Assembly: GCA_036346405.1 (NCBI GenBank)
Contig: CM070566.1
Location: 14,069,533-14,133,532 of the forward strand
Direction of reading: 5' to 3'
DNA length: 64,000 nucleotides
DNA from: Phyllostachys edulis
Taxonomy: Eukaryota > Streptophyta > Magnoliopsida > Poales > Poaceae
Part shown: positions 1-9,664 of the stretch, piece after piece
How positions within the stretch are numbered: the first letter of the stretch is position 1
How the letters are laid out: every line of letters starts with the position of its first letter
Notes under the pieces: model-generated
Told to the model about the DNA's origin: nothing
The model's input: the letters and a program-made list of their open reading frames with translations, nothing else
Database searches by the model: none
Translations under genes and position numbers: made by a program

Positions 1-305
1 TGGGATGTTATTGTCAATAAAGCAACCCTATTTGACTTCAGAAGTGTTCCATGATGGTTATGACATCATTTTTTGTAATTAGCAAGACATTATTTTCGCC
101 AATTCTGTTTTCATATATTTATAGTCTTCCAACAGTAAGCAGACTGGAGTAGAGTCAATATTGATGGGTTTCCAACAATACGGATGGATGCAGGCATGGA
201 GTTGTCTGGCTCACTTTGGATGGGAAAACAGATACTATACAAGCTCCTACCACTTAGTATCCACCAGGCACGTGTTATCAATCAAGATTTGACTCCTCTC
301 TCGCT
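1..305. other. Flanking AT-rich sequence, no gene seen
   Basis: No reading frame with recognisable similarity, RNA gene or repeat end was seen. It is the left flank of the Mutator-like element that starts near 306. Confidence 0.5.
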
Positions 306-416
306 CCTATCGCCAGTTCAACTAGCGACAGGGACCCTCCCCCCTCCTGTCGGCGATCCAGCTACGTGTCGCCAGTTGAACTGGCGATAGGTTCCACCAG
401 TTCAACTGGTGATAGG
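306..416. repeat. Left inverted-repeat arm of the MULE
   Basis: It contains short palindromes built on cgccagttgaactggcg (about 370-386) and a diverged second copy ending at 416. The CT-rich block at about 333-350 matches the reverse complement of the right arm. A 12-13 bp insertion relative to the right arm explains the longer length. Confidence 0.7.
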
Positions 417-427
417 AAGACTGACCC

Positions 428-435
428 TATAAAAT
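428..435 (+). promoter_or_regulatory. TATA box of the MULE transposase gene
   Basis: TATAAAAT lies 12 bases inside the left arm and about 320 bases before the first transposase start codon at 756. A purine-rich leader follows (about 478-520). The long leader may contain an intron, which cannot be settled from sequence alone. Confidence 0.5.
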
Positions 436-755
436 CCCGTTGAAACCCTAAAATTCAGCACAAGACTCATTTTCATTCAGAAAAAAGAGAAGGGGAGAAG
501 AATAGAGGGGAGGAGAGAAGCTAGCGAAGCGCTGCCCGTCTCGATTGCCTACCTCTCGGGTAATTTTTTTAACTGAATAGATTATATAGTTTTAGATGAA
601 TGGTTACGCAATGCAGTATAGTTTTACATAATACTTTTCGGTGGGTAGTATAGTTTTAGATATGCGGTTAATCGTGGAAATATTCTTTATGGTGCAGTGC
701 GTAAAATATGTCCGACGTCATCAATTTCAATATTTACTATGGTTAAGGGACTATT

Positions 756-3428
756 ATGGAGGGTCCCGAGGGGATTGATTTGCGTTATTTCCAATCAGCG
801 ACCGTGCCCCTAGCAAGACCAAAGCAACGTACATGGGGTGCTGTGATGCGGTGGTTGTTCCACACATTCCAAGTGGACAGCAATGTGTATGATATGAGAT
901 TGAGTTGTCTTTCCCCACAGAGAGGACAGCTCACATATTGGGAGTTAGTGCAACTTAAGGGACCAAATTCATGGCAGTCATATGTACGCATCGCGAGGAA
1001 GGCAGGGTGAAAATTGGTCCTGCTCGTCCAAGCATATGCCAAACCCACTCCTCCACCCGCAGCTGAACAATAAGGGGGTGCTGAGGCCGAAGAGGAAGTC
1101 GGAGATCGACCCACTGCCATGGCGCACACAATGGTCAAGCTCCCGGTTGCCGATCTTTGCCGATGAAGACCATGCGGAAGTAGCTCCTACGGCTAGGCAA
1201 GCTAGTAGTCTTGCTGATGAGGGTGAGGAGGTGGAAGCCGTAGTGCAAAGGATGGATCTCAAAGATCGAGACTACATGGCATTGTCTGAAGATGAAGGTT
1301 CGGATGACGAGGATGACGTGGACCAGCAGGCGGTTCCATCCGACTGGAACACATACCAGTTCGACAACCTCATCATCAACGAAGGGTCCCATGTGCCGTG
1401 GGAGTACGACCAGAGTGAGGTCAGGCTAGGAGCTATGTACAAATGCAAGGAGGCCGTGCAGGACACGGTCAAATTCTAGGCCTTGTCGGTGCGGCCCACA
1501 TTCAAAGTTGTCAAGTCTACCCCAAGATTCTACGACATGAAGTGCGACATAGAGGAATGCCCTTGGTGAGTGCACGCATTTCAGCCAAAGTGGGACACCT
1601 ACTGGAAGTGCTGTATAGTGGTCCCTCACACATGCGCGTTTCGAGTCGGCAGCCCCACCGAACTCGTCATCGCTTCATCGCCAACCTTATGTACAGTGAG
1701 ATCATGCATAATCTAGATTTTGAGCCACGATCCATCATTCGGACGATTGAGGCAAGGTTCCAAAACACAATCAGCTATGCCAAGGCTTGGAGGGCAAAAC
1801 AGAAGGCATTGAAATCAAGGTGGGGCATGTTCGAGGATTCCTACCACAACCTCCCTGGGCAACTTCGAGTCATACAAGACAGAAATCCTGACACCCATAT
1901 CGACATTCAAGACACCATGCACCCGAAGTGGGCCAATAAGAGGGTATTGTAGCGAGCATTCTTCGCGTTTGGTCCATGCATCAATGCATTCCGGCACTGC
2001 CGTCCAATCTTATGCGTAGATGGCACATTCTTGACTAGGATGTACAAGGGCCAGATACTGACTGCAATAGCGATGGACGGGAACAATCAAGTTCTTCCCG
2101 TGGCATTCGCTTTCGTTGAAAGCGAGAACACGGACAGCTGGTTGTAGTTCCTAAAGAACGTGAGAATTTCTGTTGTGTAAGGCCGTCCCAACGTATGCCT
2201 CATACATGATCGGCATGCAGGCCTACTGCATGCAATAACCCAGCTACAACAAGGAGAGAACGTACCACTTCCATGGCCGGATCTGCAGAGCAGGTGGTGC
2301 ATGAGGCACTTGGGTGCAAAGTTCTATAAGTAGTTCCGCAACAAAGACTTAATGAACCTGTTCAAGCAGTTGTGCAACCAGAACCAGTACCAGAAGTTCG
2401 AAACACTCTGGAATATTCTGGATGAGCAGACCAAGACACACAGAAGGGAGGCAGCAAGAAGGGTCGCTCCAAGCGCTGACCAGGCCCCCGAAGCATTGCC
2501 AGAGATACCCACAGATGCTCCCGGATTAACAAGGAGGACGGGGGCGCAGGTGAGATGCTTCTCGGACTAGATTGAGCATGAGCCTAAGGAGAAGTGGTCA
2601 CTGCTCCATGACAGGGGTGGCGCTCGATATGGTGTCATGACAACTAATCTAGCCGAGGTGTACAATTGGGTCATGCGCGGCGCAAGGTGCCTCCCTTTGG
2701 TAGGTATTGTGGAGGCAATTCTCCATGATACGACGAAATACTTTGTTGACAGAAGCAACAACGCGTCACTCGCCATGGCAAATGACAGAATACTCTACTC
2801 CACCATGATCACCAAGTACATGGAGGAGAAGAGTAAGAAGGATGAGATGCACCGGGCATTCAAGATGGGCACAAGAGAGCTTCGCTTTGAGATAATGTGC
2901 AAGGATAAAGGATGCCACGGGATGAACTGCGAGAGGGTCACCCATGAGTGCACGCTACGCTGCGGTAGTTGCACATGCACTTGCAACAAGCCCCTTTTTC
3001 TGCACAGGCCCTGCTCCCATGTCATAGTCGCTTGTTCGACGGTGGCGCAACATCCCGGTCAATACCTCTTTGACTATTCCACCAAGGAGGTGGTGATGCA
3101 AACTTGGACTGCGGAGATGTATGGTTATGCTGTGGTTGGCCATTTCACTGGCTATCTGACCTGGGAGCAACTAATCTGGGCCGCGGACATTGATAGGCTC
3201 AAGGAAAAGGTTGGCCAGCGACAGGTACGGCGCATCAGGAATGACATGGACGAAGCAGAAACTGGACATCGTACGAAGAAGTGCTCCATTTGCAGGGAGT
3301 CTAGGCACACCTTCAAGAAATGTCCCACGAGAAACCCTCAGGACGAAGGAGACATCGGCACTCCGGACGTTGCCGTGGGGACCTCATCCGGTCACCCAAC
3401 TCGAGACAGTCCACATGGGGGACGTTGA
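756..3428 (+). pseudogene. MURA-like (MULE) transposase, broken
   Basis: This is a cut-and-paste transposase of the plant Mutator superfamily. The N-terminal plant-type domain is read from the ATG at 756 to a stop near 1010, continuing in another frame to 1479. The MULE catalytic domain follows in pieces; the first catalytic aspartate sits in CVDGTFLT (codon 2019-2021). The segment 2637-3428 is open for 263 codons and carries a SWIM zinc finger (CxC then PCSH, 2965-3020) and a C-terminal CX2CX4HX4C zinc knuckle (CSICRESRHTFKKC, about 3282-3323). At least five in-frame stops or frameshifts (about 1010, 1479, 1567, 2147, 2568) make it inactive. It might still be mobilised in trans if its ends are intact. 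Confidence 0.9.
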
Positions 3429-3850
3429 GGCTACGACCAATGTTATTGCTAATGTTCTGAATTATGTTATTTCACGGATAGTAGTAATATGTTATTGCCA
3501 ATGTTCTAAATTATCATTTTGATTAAGTGTTATGATGTTTTGCTGAATGTTATGTAATATCAGTGTGATTTATCGTAGTTTTGATAGTAATGGCAAGTTC
3601 ACATTTGTTTCCTTACATAATATGCGGTGCATATCGTGAGCAAGTGTATGAATTCTAGGCGATCGCAATATCACTTACCTTCCTACTTACTTAATCATTC
3701 ATACCTCAATCTTTCTCATAAAATTCTTCAGAAATTCACCGCACTAGAACAACATACGACGATCAAAAAATAATATTGCAAGTCTAACAGATTTTGTACC
3801 GTTCAAAATGTATGAAACCGTATATGCAATCTTGATTATGGTTTTAGGTA

Positions 3851-3924
3851 CCTGTCGCCAATTCAACTGGCGACAGGTAGCTGGACCGGCGACAGGAGGG
3901 GGGAGGGTTGAACTGGCGACAGGG
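3851..3924. repeat. Right inverted-repeat arm of the MULE
   Basis: It reads cctgtcgccaattcaactgg at its start and gaactggcgacaggg at its end. The reverse complement aligns with the left arm at 306-391. Sequence to its right (3930-4240) is AT-rich with no recognised gene and probably belongs to the older CACTA element. Confidence 0.7.
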
Positions 3925-4249
3925 ACACATTTTTGTAATTTTTTGGTGAGACTATATATTTTTGTAATGATCTTTTAAAAAATATTATTTTAAAAAAAAT
4001 CGCCTATCGACAATGGGCTCACATCCACACGATCTTGGTTTGGACTGCTAACATGTGTACCATCTCTAGCATCACCATCGATGGCAGTTGGATCTGCCAT
4101 TGATCCCGCTGTTGCCTACATTTTCATAATCCGATGAAGGTAAAAAATGTATTTGTTTAACCAACATCAACATACAGTCAACACATACATTTAGAAAAAA
4201 TGGTAGATAGCGCAGTATTTTTCTGCCAATAGGGAGCTGCCTCTTCTAA

Positions 4250-4419
4250 CCATCACCGGAGTCAACCTCAATATACCTAGACTCACCACACTTATCACAG
4301 TGATCTTTATCCACATTCTTGATCCTAAATAACATGCAATGATTTGGACAAACATATATCTTCTCATATGGCATATTAAGTGAGCTTATCAATTTCTTGG
4401 CCTCATACAAGTTAGGGGG
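4250..4419 (-). pseudogene. TNP2 (CACTA transposase) fragment, distal part
   Basis: Minus-strand translation gives NLYEAKKLISSL, then MPYEKIYVCPNHCMLF, then KCGESRYIEV. This is the part of plant TNP2 proteins that follows the LLPEGHKLP-type motif, including the Cys-rich CMLF and CGxSRY block. It continues the protein that stops at 9665, so it is the downstream side of an insertion site. Copy 2 of the tandem duplication carries it again at about 6180-6343. Confidence 0.85.
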
Positions 4420-4715
4420 CACCTACTACAGAAAAGGTATTCACAGACAGTTCAAAAACGTCATCACAGACGGTTTCGTGAGCCGTCTGAGTTTATGGGT
4501 CGATGATGACATGAGGTCATCACTGCACGGTTTTCAACCGTCTGTGATGCATACTTTCCTGCACGGTTATTAATCGAGAACCGTTTGTGATAAGTACATA
4601 TCATGAGCGGTTTGTGGGTGAAACTGTCGTGATAGTACTTATCACGAGCGGTTTCACCACAAACCGTCTGTGATATGTACTATCAAGCGGTTTGTGGTTG
4701 AAACCGTCTGTGATG
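4420..4715. repeat. CACTA left subterminal repeats
   Basis: The terminal sequence is followed by repeated motifs of the form atcacagacggttt and aaccgtctgtgat on both strands, the probable binding sites of the element-encoded protein. A second copy lies at 6344-6650. Confidence 0.85.
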
Positions 4716-4971
4716 ACTTTTCTCTATATATATATTGTTCGTAGTCTCTCAGCCACTTTGGGGAGATCGTCCACGCAGCATGAGAAGGATGAGACAGTAG
4801 CCACGGGCAACCTCATTGAGCCCTTGCAAGTTTAAAAAGTATGGATGTCAAGAGAGCATCAGGACATCCAATTACCTGGATGTTGTCGATAGGGTAATTG
4901 GACCTAGGTTCAGAAAGTAACGTGGACGCGCAGGTATTCTGACTGGGAAGTGGCATCATGTATCAGAAAAC

Positions 4972-5350
4972 GGTGGCGCAACATCCCGGTCAATACCTCT
5001 TTGACTATTCCACCAAGGAGGTGGTGATGCAAACTTGGACTGCGGAGATGTATGGTTATGCTGTGGTTGGCCATTTCACTGGCTATCTGACCTGGGAGCA
5101 ACTAATCTGGGCCGCGGACATTGATAGGCTCAAGGAAAAGGTTGGCCCAATGTGTACGGCGATCAGAATGACATGGACGAAGCATAAACTGGACATCGTA
5201 CGAAGAAGTGCTCCATTTGCAGGGAGTCTAGGCACACCTTCAAGAAATGTCCCACGAGAAACCCTCAGGACGAAGGAGACATCGGCACTCCGGACGTTGT
5301 CGTGGGGACCTCATCCGTCACCCAACTCGAGATATCCACATGGGGACGTT
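4972..5350 (+). pseudogene. Duplicated 3' fragment of the MULE transposase
   Basis: It begins at the VAQHPGQYLFDYSTKEV stretch, past the SWIM finger, and loses frame near 5150 before the zinc knuckle. It is a by-product of the tandem duplication with no start or promoter of its own. Confidence 0.85.
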
Positions 5351-6646
5351 GAGGCTACGACCAATGTTATTGCCAATGTTCTGAATTATGTTATTTCACG
5401 GATAGTAGTAATATGTTATTGCCAATGTTCTAAATTATCATTTTGATTAAGTGTTATGATGTTTTGCTGAATGTTATGTAATATCAGTGTGATTTATCGT
5501 AGTTTTGATAGTAATGGCAAGTTCACATTTGTTTCCTTACATAATATGCGGTGCATATACGTGAGCAAGTGTATGAATTCCTAGGCGCATCGCAATATCA
5601 CTTACCTTCCTACTTACGAATCATTCATACCTCAATCTTTCTCATAAAATTCTTCAGAAATTCACCGCACTAGAACAACATACGACGATCAAAAAATAAT
5701 ATTGCAAGTCTAACAGATTTTGTACCGTTCAAAATGTATGAAAACCAGAAGGCGGCAATCTTGATTATGGTTTTAGGTATTGTCGCTAATTCAATGGCGG
5801 CATGTAGCCGGACCGGCGACGAGGAGGAGGGAGGGTTGGCGCTGCAGGACACATTTTTGTAATTTTTTGGTGAGACTATATATTTTTGTAATGATCTTTT
5901 AAAAAATATTATTTTAAAAAAAATCGCCTATCGACAATGGGCTCACATCCACATGATCTTGGTTTGGACTGCTAACATGTGTACCATCTCTAGCATCACC
6001 ATCGAGGGCAGTTGGATCTGCCATTGATCCCGCTGTTGCCTACATTTTCATAATCCGATGAAGGTAAAAAATGTATTTGTTTAACCAACATCAACATACA
6101 GTCAACACATACATTTAGAAAAAATGGTAGATAGCGCAGTATTTTTCTGCCAATAGGGAGCAGCCTCTTCTAACCATCACCGAGTCAACCTCAATATACC
6201 TAGACTCACCACACTTATCACAAAGTGATCTTTATCCACATTCTTGATCCTAAATAACATGCAATGATTTGGACAAACATATATCTTCTCATATGGCATA
6301 TTAAGTGAGCTTATCAATTTCTTGGCCTCATACAAGTTAGGGGCACCTACTACGTAAAAGGTATTCACGCAGACGGTTCAAAAGCGCCATCACGAGCACG
6401 GTTTCGTGAGCCGTCTGAGTTTATGGGTCGATGATGACATGAGGTCATCACGAGGCGGTTTTCAACCGTCGTGATGCATACTTTCGCTGACGGTTATTAA
6501 TCGAGAACCGTTTGTGATAAGTACATATCCTGAGCGGTTTGTGGTGAAACCGCTGCGTGATAAGTACTTATCACGCAGCGGTTTCAACCACAAACCATCT
6601 GTGATATGTACTTATAAAGCCCAGACGGTTTGTGGTTGAAACCGCA

Positions 6647-6655
6647 TCATATATA

Positions 6656-6696
<41 letters not shown>
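6647..6696. repeat. (TA)n microsatellite
   Basis: About 50 bases of nearly pure TA dinucleotide sit in copy 2 at the place where copy 1 has a much shorter TA run (4723-4736). The tract has therefore expanded since the duplication. A similar run lies at 8479-8508. Confidence 0.9.
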
Positions 6697-6697
<1 letters not shown>

Positions 6698-6702
6698 TTG
6701 TA

Positions 6703-7285
6703 GTTCACCACTTTGGGGAGATCGTCCACGACATGAGAAGGATGAGGCAAGTAGCCACGGGCAACCTCATTGAGCCCTTGCAAGTTTAAAAGTATGGATG
6801 TCAAGAGAGCATCGGGACATCCAATTACTCGGATGTTGTCGATAGGTAATTGGACCTAGGTTGAGAAATAGCGATGAACGCAGGTATTCCGATAGGAAGT
6901 GGCATCATGTATCGACAACTAACCATTCTTGAGCATGTAATCGTCTTTAAACCCAACAAGAACACCAAGCAACCATTCTAACATTTCAAAAGAATTCTCA
7001 ACTTGTTGCTTCGTGTTCTTGTTAGGTTTAAAGACAATTACATGCTCAAGAATTGTTGGTTGTCGATAGATGATGCCACTTCCCAATCGGAGTACTCGCA
7101 AGATCAACGCTACTTTCAATATAGCGACGCCCAATTACCTATTGACAACATCCGTAATTGGATGTCCCGACGCTTTCCTTGCATCCATACTTTTTAAACT
7201 TGTAGGGCTCAATGAGGTTGCCCGTGCATACCGCCTCATCCTTCTCATGTCAATGGACGCACTCCTAAAGTGGTCAGACTACTTA
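6703..7285. repeat. Long inverted repeat (hairpin)
   Basis: The left arm (about 6703-6972) and right arm (about 7013-7285) are diverged reverse complements about 270 bp long, separated by roughly 40 bp. Matching blocks include gggcaacctcattgagccc, gacatccaattac, gtggcatcat and ttcttgagcatgtaat. The left arm is also repeated directly at 4745-4965, so three copies exist, two direct and one inverted. Transcription through it would give a dsRNA stem. Confidence 0.88.
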
Positions 7286-7410
7286 ACAATATATATATAA
7301 GAGATTATGAATGGAATGGTAGGACGACTGGACGCAAGAGGTAGGAGAACTTGACCGGCATGAACACGAGCATATTGCATAAAAGTGAAATGAATGGCGA
7401 GAGACAAGAG

Positions 7411-7701
7411 ATAAGACTATCAACATCATTACATCACAAAGCAAGGGACTATTAATATGAACTAATTATCAATTCAATTTCAGCATAAGACTATTGACAT
7501 CATTACATCACGAGCAAGGGACTATTAATATGAACTAATTATCAATTCAATTTCAGCATAAGACTATTGACATCATTACATCACGAGCAAGGGACTATTA
7601 ATATGAACTAATTATCAATTCAATTTCAGATAAGACTATTGACATCATTACATCACGAGCAAGGGACTATTAATACGAACTAATTATCAATTCAATTTCA
7701 G
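7411..7701. repeat. Tandem repeat, 72-74 bp unit, four copies
   Basis: Units begin with ataagactat at 7411, 7485, 7558 and 7630, with a partial fifth at 7702. Each contains acatcattacatcac, gggactattaatatgaac and tcaattcaatttcag. The repeats are almost identical, so they arose recently. No open frame runs through them. Confidence 0.93.
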
Positions 7702-8476
7702 ATAAGACTATTAACATCATTGAGCGGTTCAACAAAGAAGACAACAAGACCAAGGGTGTCCAAACCCACCACACCAAAGAGTAGCCCTCGGATCCATCGC
7801 AGAGCACTAGCCATTTTCATCACAGAGCAAAGGGGTAGAGACAGAGAGAGAGAGAGTAAGGTAGGGTGATACCTTAGTACAATAAGAACCACGCGGCGAC
7901 CCCACCACCAACAAGAACCCTCATACATCTCCTTCACCTTGCATAAATCACACAAACATCGGACACAACTTAAGGCTCAAGCATAAAAATCAAACTCAAC
8001 AAAATACATTAAGCTAATAGATCTAGAGGAGAATAGAGGAGGATGGGGAAAGCAAAGCCTCGCCAGGTCCGAGCGAGGAGGCCGAGCAGAGAACCAAGCC
8101 ATGGCGGCAAGCAGCGACACGCTGGTGGCGGGCGCCACCGAGTTAGAAGACGACGACATCGCACAAGACACTACTATCGTACAATCTTGTGCAGTGCAGA
8201 GTGGTGTCACAACCGGCGGCGACGGCGATGAGGTCGGGCGGCGGCGTCGAGGTGGGGAGGGGAACAGACGAGAGTAAATGCACTGGGGAGTGACAAGTTA
8301 GGGCGGGCGCAAACCCTAGCGGCCGACCTCCTACTAATAAAGAGACTTATCACAGACGGTTCTATTATGGAATTGTCAGTGATAATTATCACACTTGTAT
8401 ATACGCTTACATGACATGAAGAAATTACATGTTTATATGTCAATTTTGTCATTTAAATCTCGCTGAAATTTTGCTT

Positions 8477-8511
<35 letters not shown>

Positions 8512-8727
8512 ATAATTCAACATATAATTAATATAGTAATTAACTTCACCTCCAAACTTTTTTTTTCATTTTGGAATTTTCATATGGCCAAACAAATGTG
8601 GCGTTAAACATAAAAAGATTAAAAAGTAGAAACCTATAAATAAAAAAGTTTTTTAGTGGCGGAGGTAGGTCGCTATCTCCGCCTTCAATACTTCATAGGC
8701 TACGGCGTTGGCATCGACGGTTCTTGA
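7702..8727. other. CACTA interior, no supported gene
   Basis: It contains a GA microsatellite (7838-7853), a GC-rich exon-like block (8040-8325) and an aaaccctag box at about 8311. A sequence resembling an inner CACTA end (cctactaataaagag) followed by tatcacagacggtt lies at 8329-8357. The block could be a captured gene piece, but no reading frame is convincing. Confidence 0.45.
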
Positions 8728-9186
8728 TCATCGTGAATGAAGCCCGACATGCGCCCACCACGACGCGCTGCTCGAAAGTGTCTCCAAGACCCTCGATCGT
8801 TGAACCAAGAAGAATTGAGCCCATATGCTCTCTTCCCTTGCTTGAGGGGTCTCGGCCTGGTCGACTCGATCGCCTGCCACCTCAATTACGTAGTCTAAGT
8901 GACGGCAAGCCTCCTGGAGACGTGCAACGTCGTTTTGAAGGACCACATCGATGGCGCGGTAAACTCGTCGAAAGTGGGAGATCACCTGGAAGACGCGGCG
9001 GAGGAGGATGTCAAGACGGCGAAAGGTGGCCGTCACCTGCTCCAGCAAATTCTCGGCCGACGTTGGAGTGAAGACACTGTTGAAACAATGTTCTTTCGCA
9101 GCACGGTTCAACGTACAACGAGAGAGGTGCTCGTATAGTGCGGCCAGGTAGGCCATCAATGCCGGCGACAAGGAAGAGGCAGCCAT
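8728..9186 (-). CDS. Hypothetical 152-residue protein inside the CACTA element
   Basis: An uninterrupted frame begins at ATG 9186-9184 (MAASSLSPALMAYLAALYEH) and ends at 8728. The predicted protein is rich in Ala, Leu, Arg and Val, looks mostly helical, and has no signal peptide, membrane segment or metal-binding motif I can see. A TATA-like box lies about 55 bases upstream. Codon use is GC-rich, unlike the AT-rich DNA around it, which suits a captured host gene or a CACTA accessory protein. I do not recognise the family. Transcription is unproven and it could be a chance ORF in captured exon sequence. Confidence 0.5.
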   Translation of the reverse strand: MAASSLSPALMAYLAALYEHLSRCTLNRAAKEHCFNSVFTPTSAENLLEQVTATFRRLDILLRRVFQVISHFRRVYRAIDVVLQNDVARLQEACRHLDYVIEVAGDRVDQAETPQAREESIWAQFFLVQRSRVLETLSSSASWWAHVGLHSR

Positions 9187-9240
9187 TTCTATTTTTTTTA
9201 TAAGTATGTGGGGATGATCATCTTCAATGGCAGATGATCC

Positions 9241-9250
9241 TTTTTATAAA
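9241..9250 (-). promoter_or_regulatory. TATA-like box upstream of the 152-codon ORF
   Basis: On the minus strand the sequence reads gttttataaaaagg, ending about 55 bases before ATG 9186. Spacing fits a short 5' leader. Confidence 0.4.
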
Positions 9251-9357
9251 ACAAGGTATATATTCGGAGCGTGAGACGAAGAGACGCATCGGGGAGCCGA
9301 AGTGGATGGCGACGAAGAGACGACGGTGATTTATTTAAGAAAACGCATTGGGTCAGA

Positions 9358-9664
9358 GCGATATTATCAAAAACGGTTATAACAAAAAAAACCGTCTGTG
9401 ATGTTTCACAAACGATTCTTTGTTGAAAACCGTCTGTGATATGTAGAATTATCACAGACGGTTATTAACAAGAACCGTCTGTGATACTTCACAGACGGTT
9501 TTCAACATGAACCGTCTGTGATATTACCTCTTCATAGACGGTTTTTAGCGCAGCCAGCAACACAGATGGTCTCTAAACCAAAACCGTCTGTGATTGCATG
9601 TAATACAGACGATTTTGATCAACCGTCTGTGATGAGGCGTCCAATATTAGCCTTTTTGTAGTAG
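9358..9664. repeat. CACTA right subterminal repeats and terminus
   Basis: About ten copies of cacagacggtt or its complement aaccgtctgtg lie in 280 bp, followed by the inverted terminus gcctttttgtagtag. The terminus is followed at once by TNP2 coding sequence of the interrupted element. Confidence 0.88.

Larger units (their letters stand above)
306..3924 (+). mobile_element. Mutator-like element (MULE) with decayed transposase
   Basis: The element is inferred from a MURA-type transposase pseudogene (756-3428) bracketed by inverted copies of one 75-110 bp sequence. Left (306-416) and right (3851-3924) arms share, in inverted order, the blocks tgtcgccagtt, ccctcccccctcctgtcg and ccagctac. A TATA box lies just inside the left arm, as expected for a transposase promoter close to a MULE end. 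The usual 9-bp target duplication was not found next to the arms, so exact termini are uncertain. The right end is duplicated at 5780-5848 by the tandem duplication. The identity of the transposase is secure; the outer limits are an inference. Confidence 0.75.
3039..4969. repeat. Tandem duplication, copy 1
   Basis: This 1.93 kb segment is repeated directly at 4970-6913. It runs from inside the MULE transposase (gcaacatcccggtcaatacc) through the right MULE arm, a TNP2 transposase fragment, the left end of the inner CACTA element and about 230 bp of CACTA interior. The join between copies (tatcagaaaac) shows no clear flanking repeat. The duplication came after both insertions because it spans their junctions. 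Confidence 0.92.
4970..6913. repeat. Tandem duplication, copy 2
   Basis: This is a direct repeat of 3039-4969. It contains a second partial MULE transposase end (4970-5350), a second right MULE arm (5780-5848), a second TNP2 fragment (about 6180-6343) and a second CACTA left end (from 6344). Copies differ by many 1-3 base indels, concentrated in GC-rich motifs such as cagacggtt. Confidence 0.92.
4420..9664. mobile_element. Non-autonomous CACTA element inserted in a TNP2 gene
   Basis: The left end is cacctactacagaaaagg and the right end, read inverted, is ctactacaaaaaggc: a decayed CACTACTACAAAAAGG terminus. Both ends carry many copies of the subterminal motif cacagacggtt in both orientations (4440-4715 and 9358-9640), the hallmark of En/Spm-type elements. 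No TNP2 or TNPA gene was recognised inside; the interior holds a tandem duplication, a hairpin, a 72-74 bp tandem repeat and a 152-codon ORF. The element interrupts a TNP2 reading frame whose halves lie just outside it. Confidence 0.85.

Noticed and set aside
8043..8231. 62-codon Arg-rich frame starting MGKAKPRQV
   Set aside because: It has low-complexity basic composition with no homologue I recognise and no promoter; noted only as exon-like GC-rich sequence.
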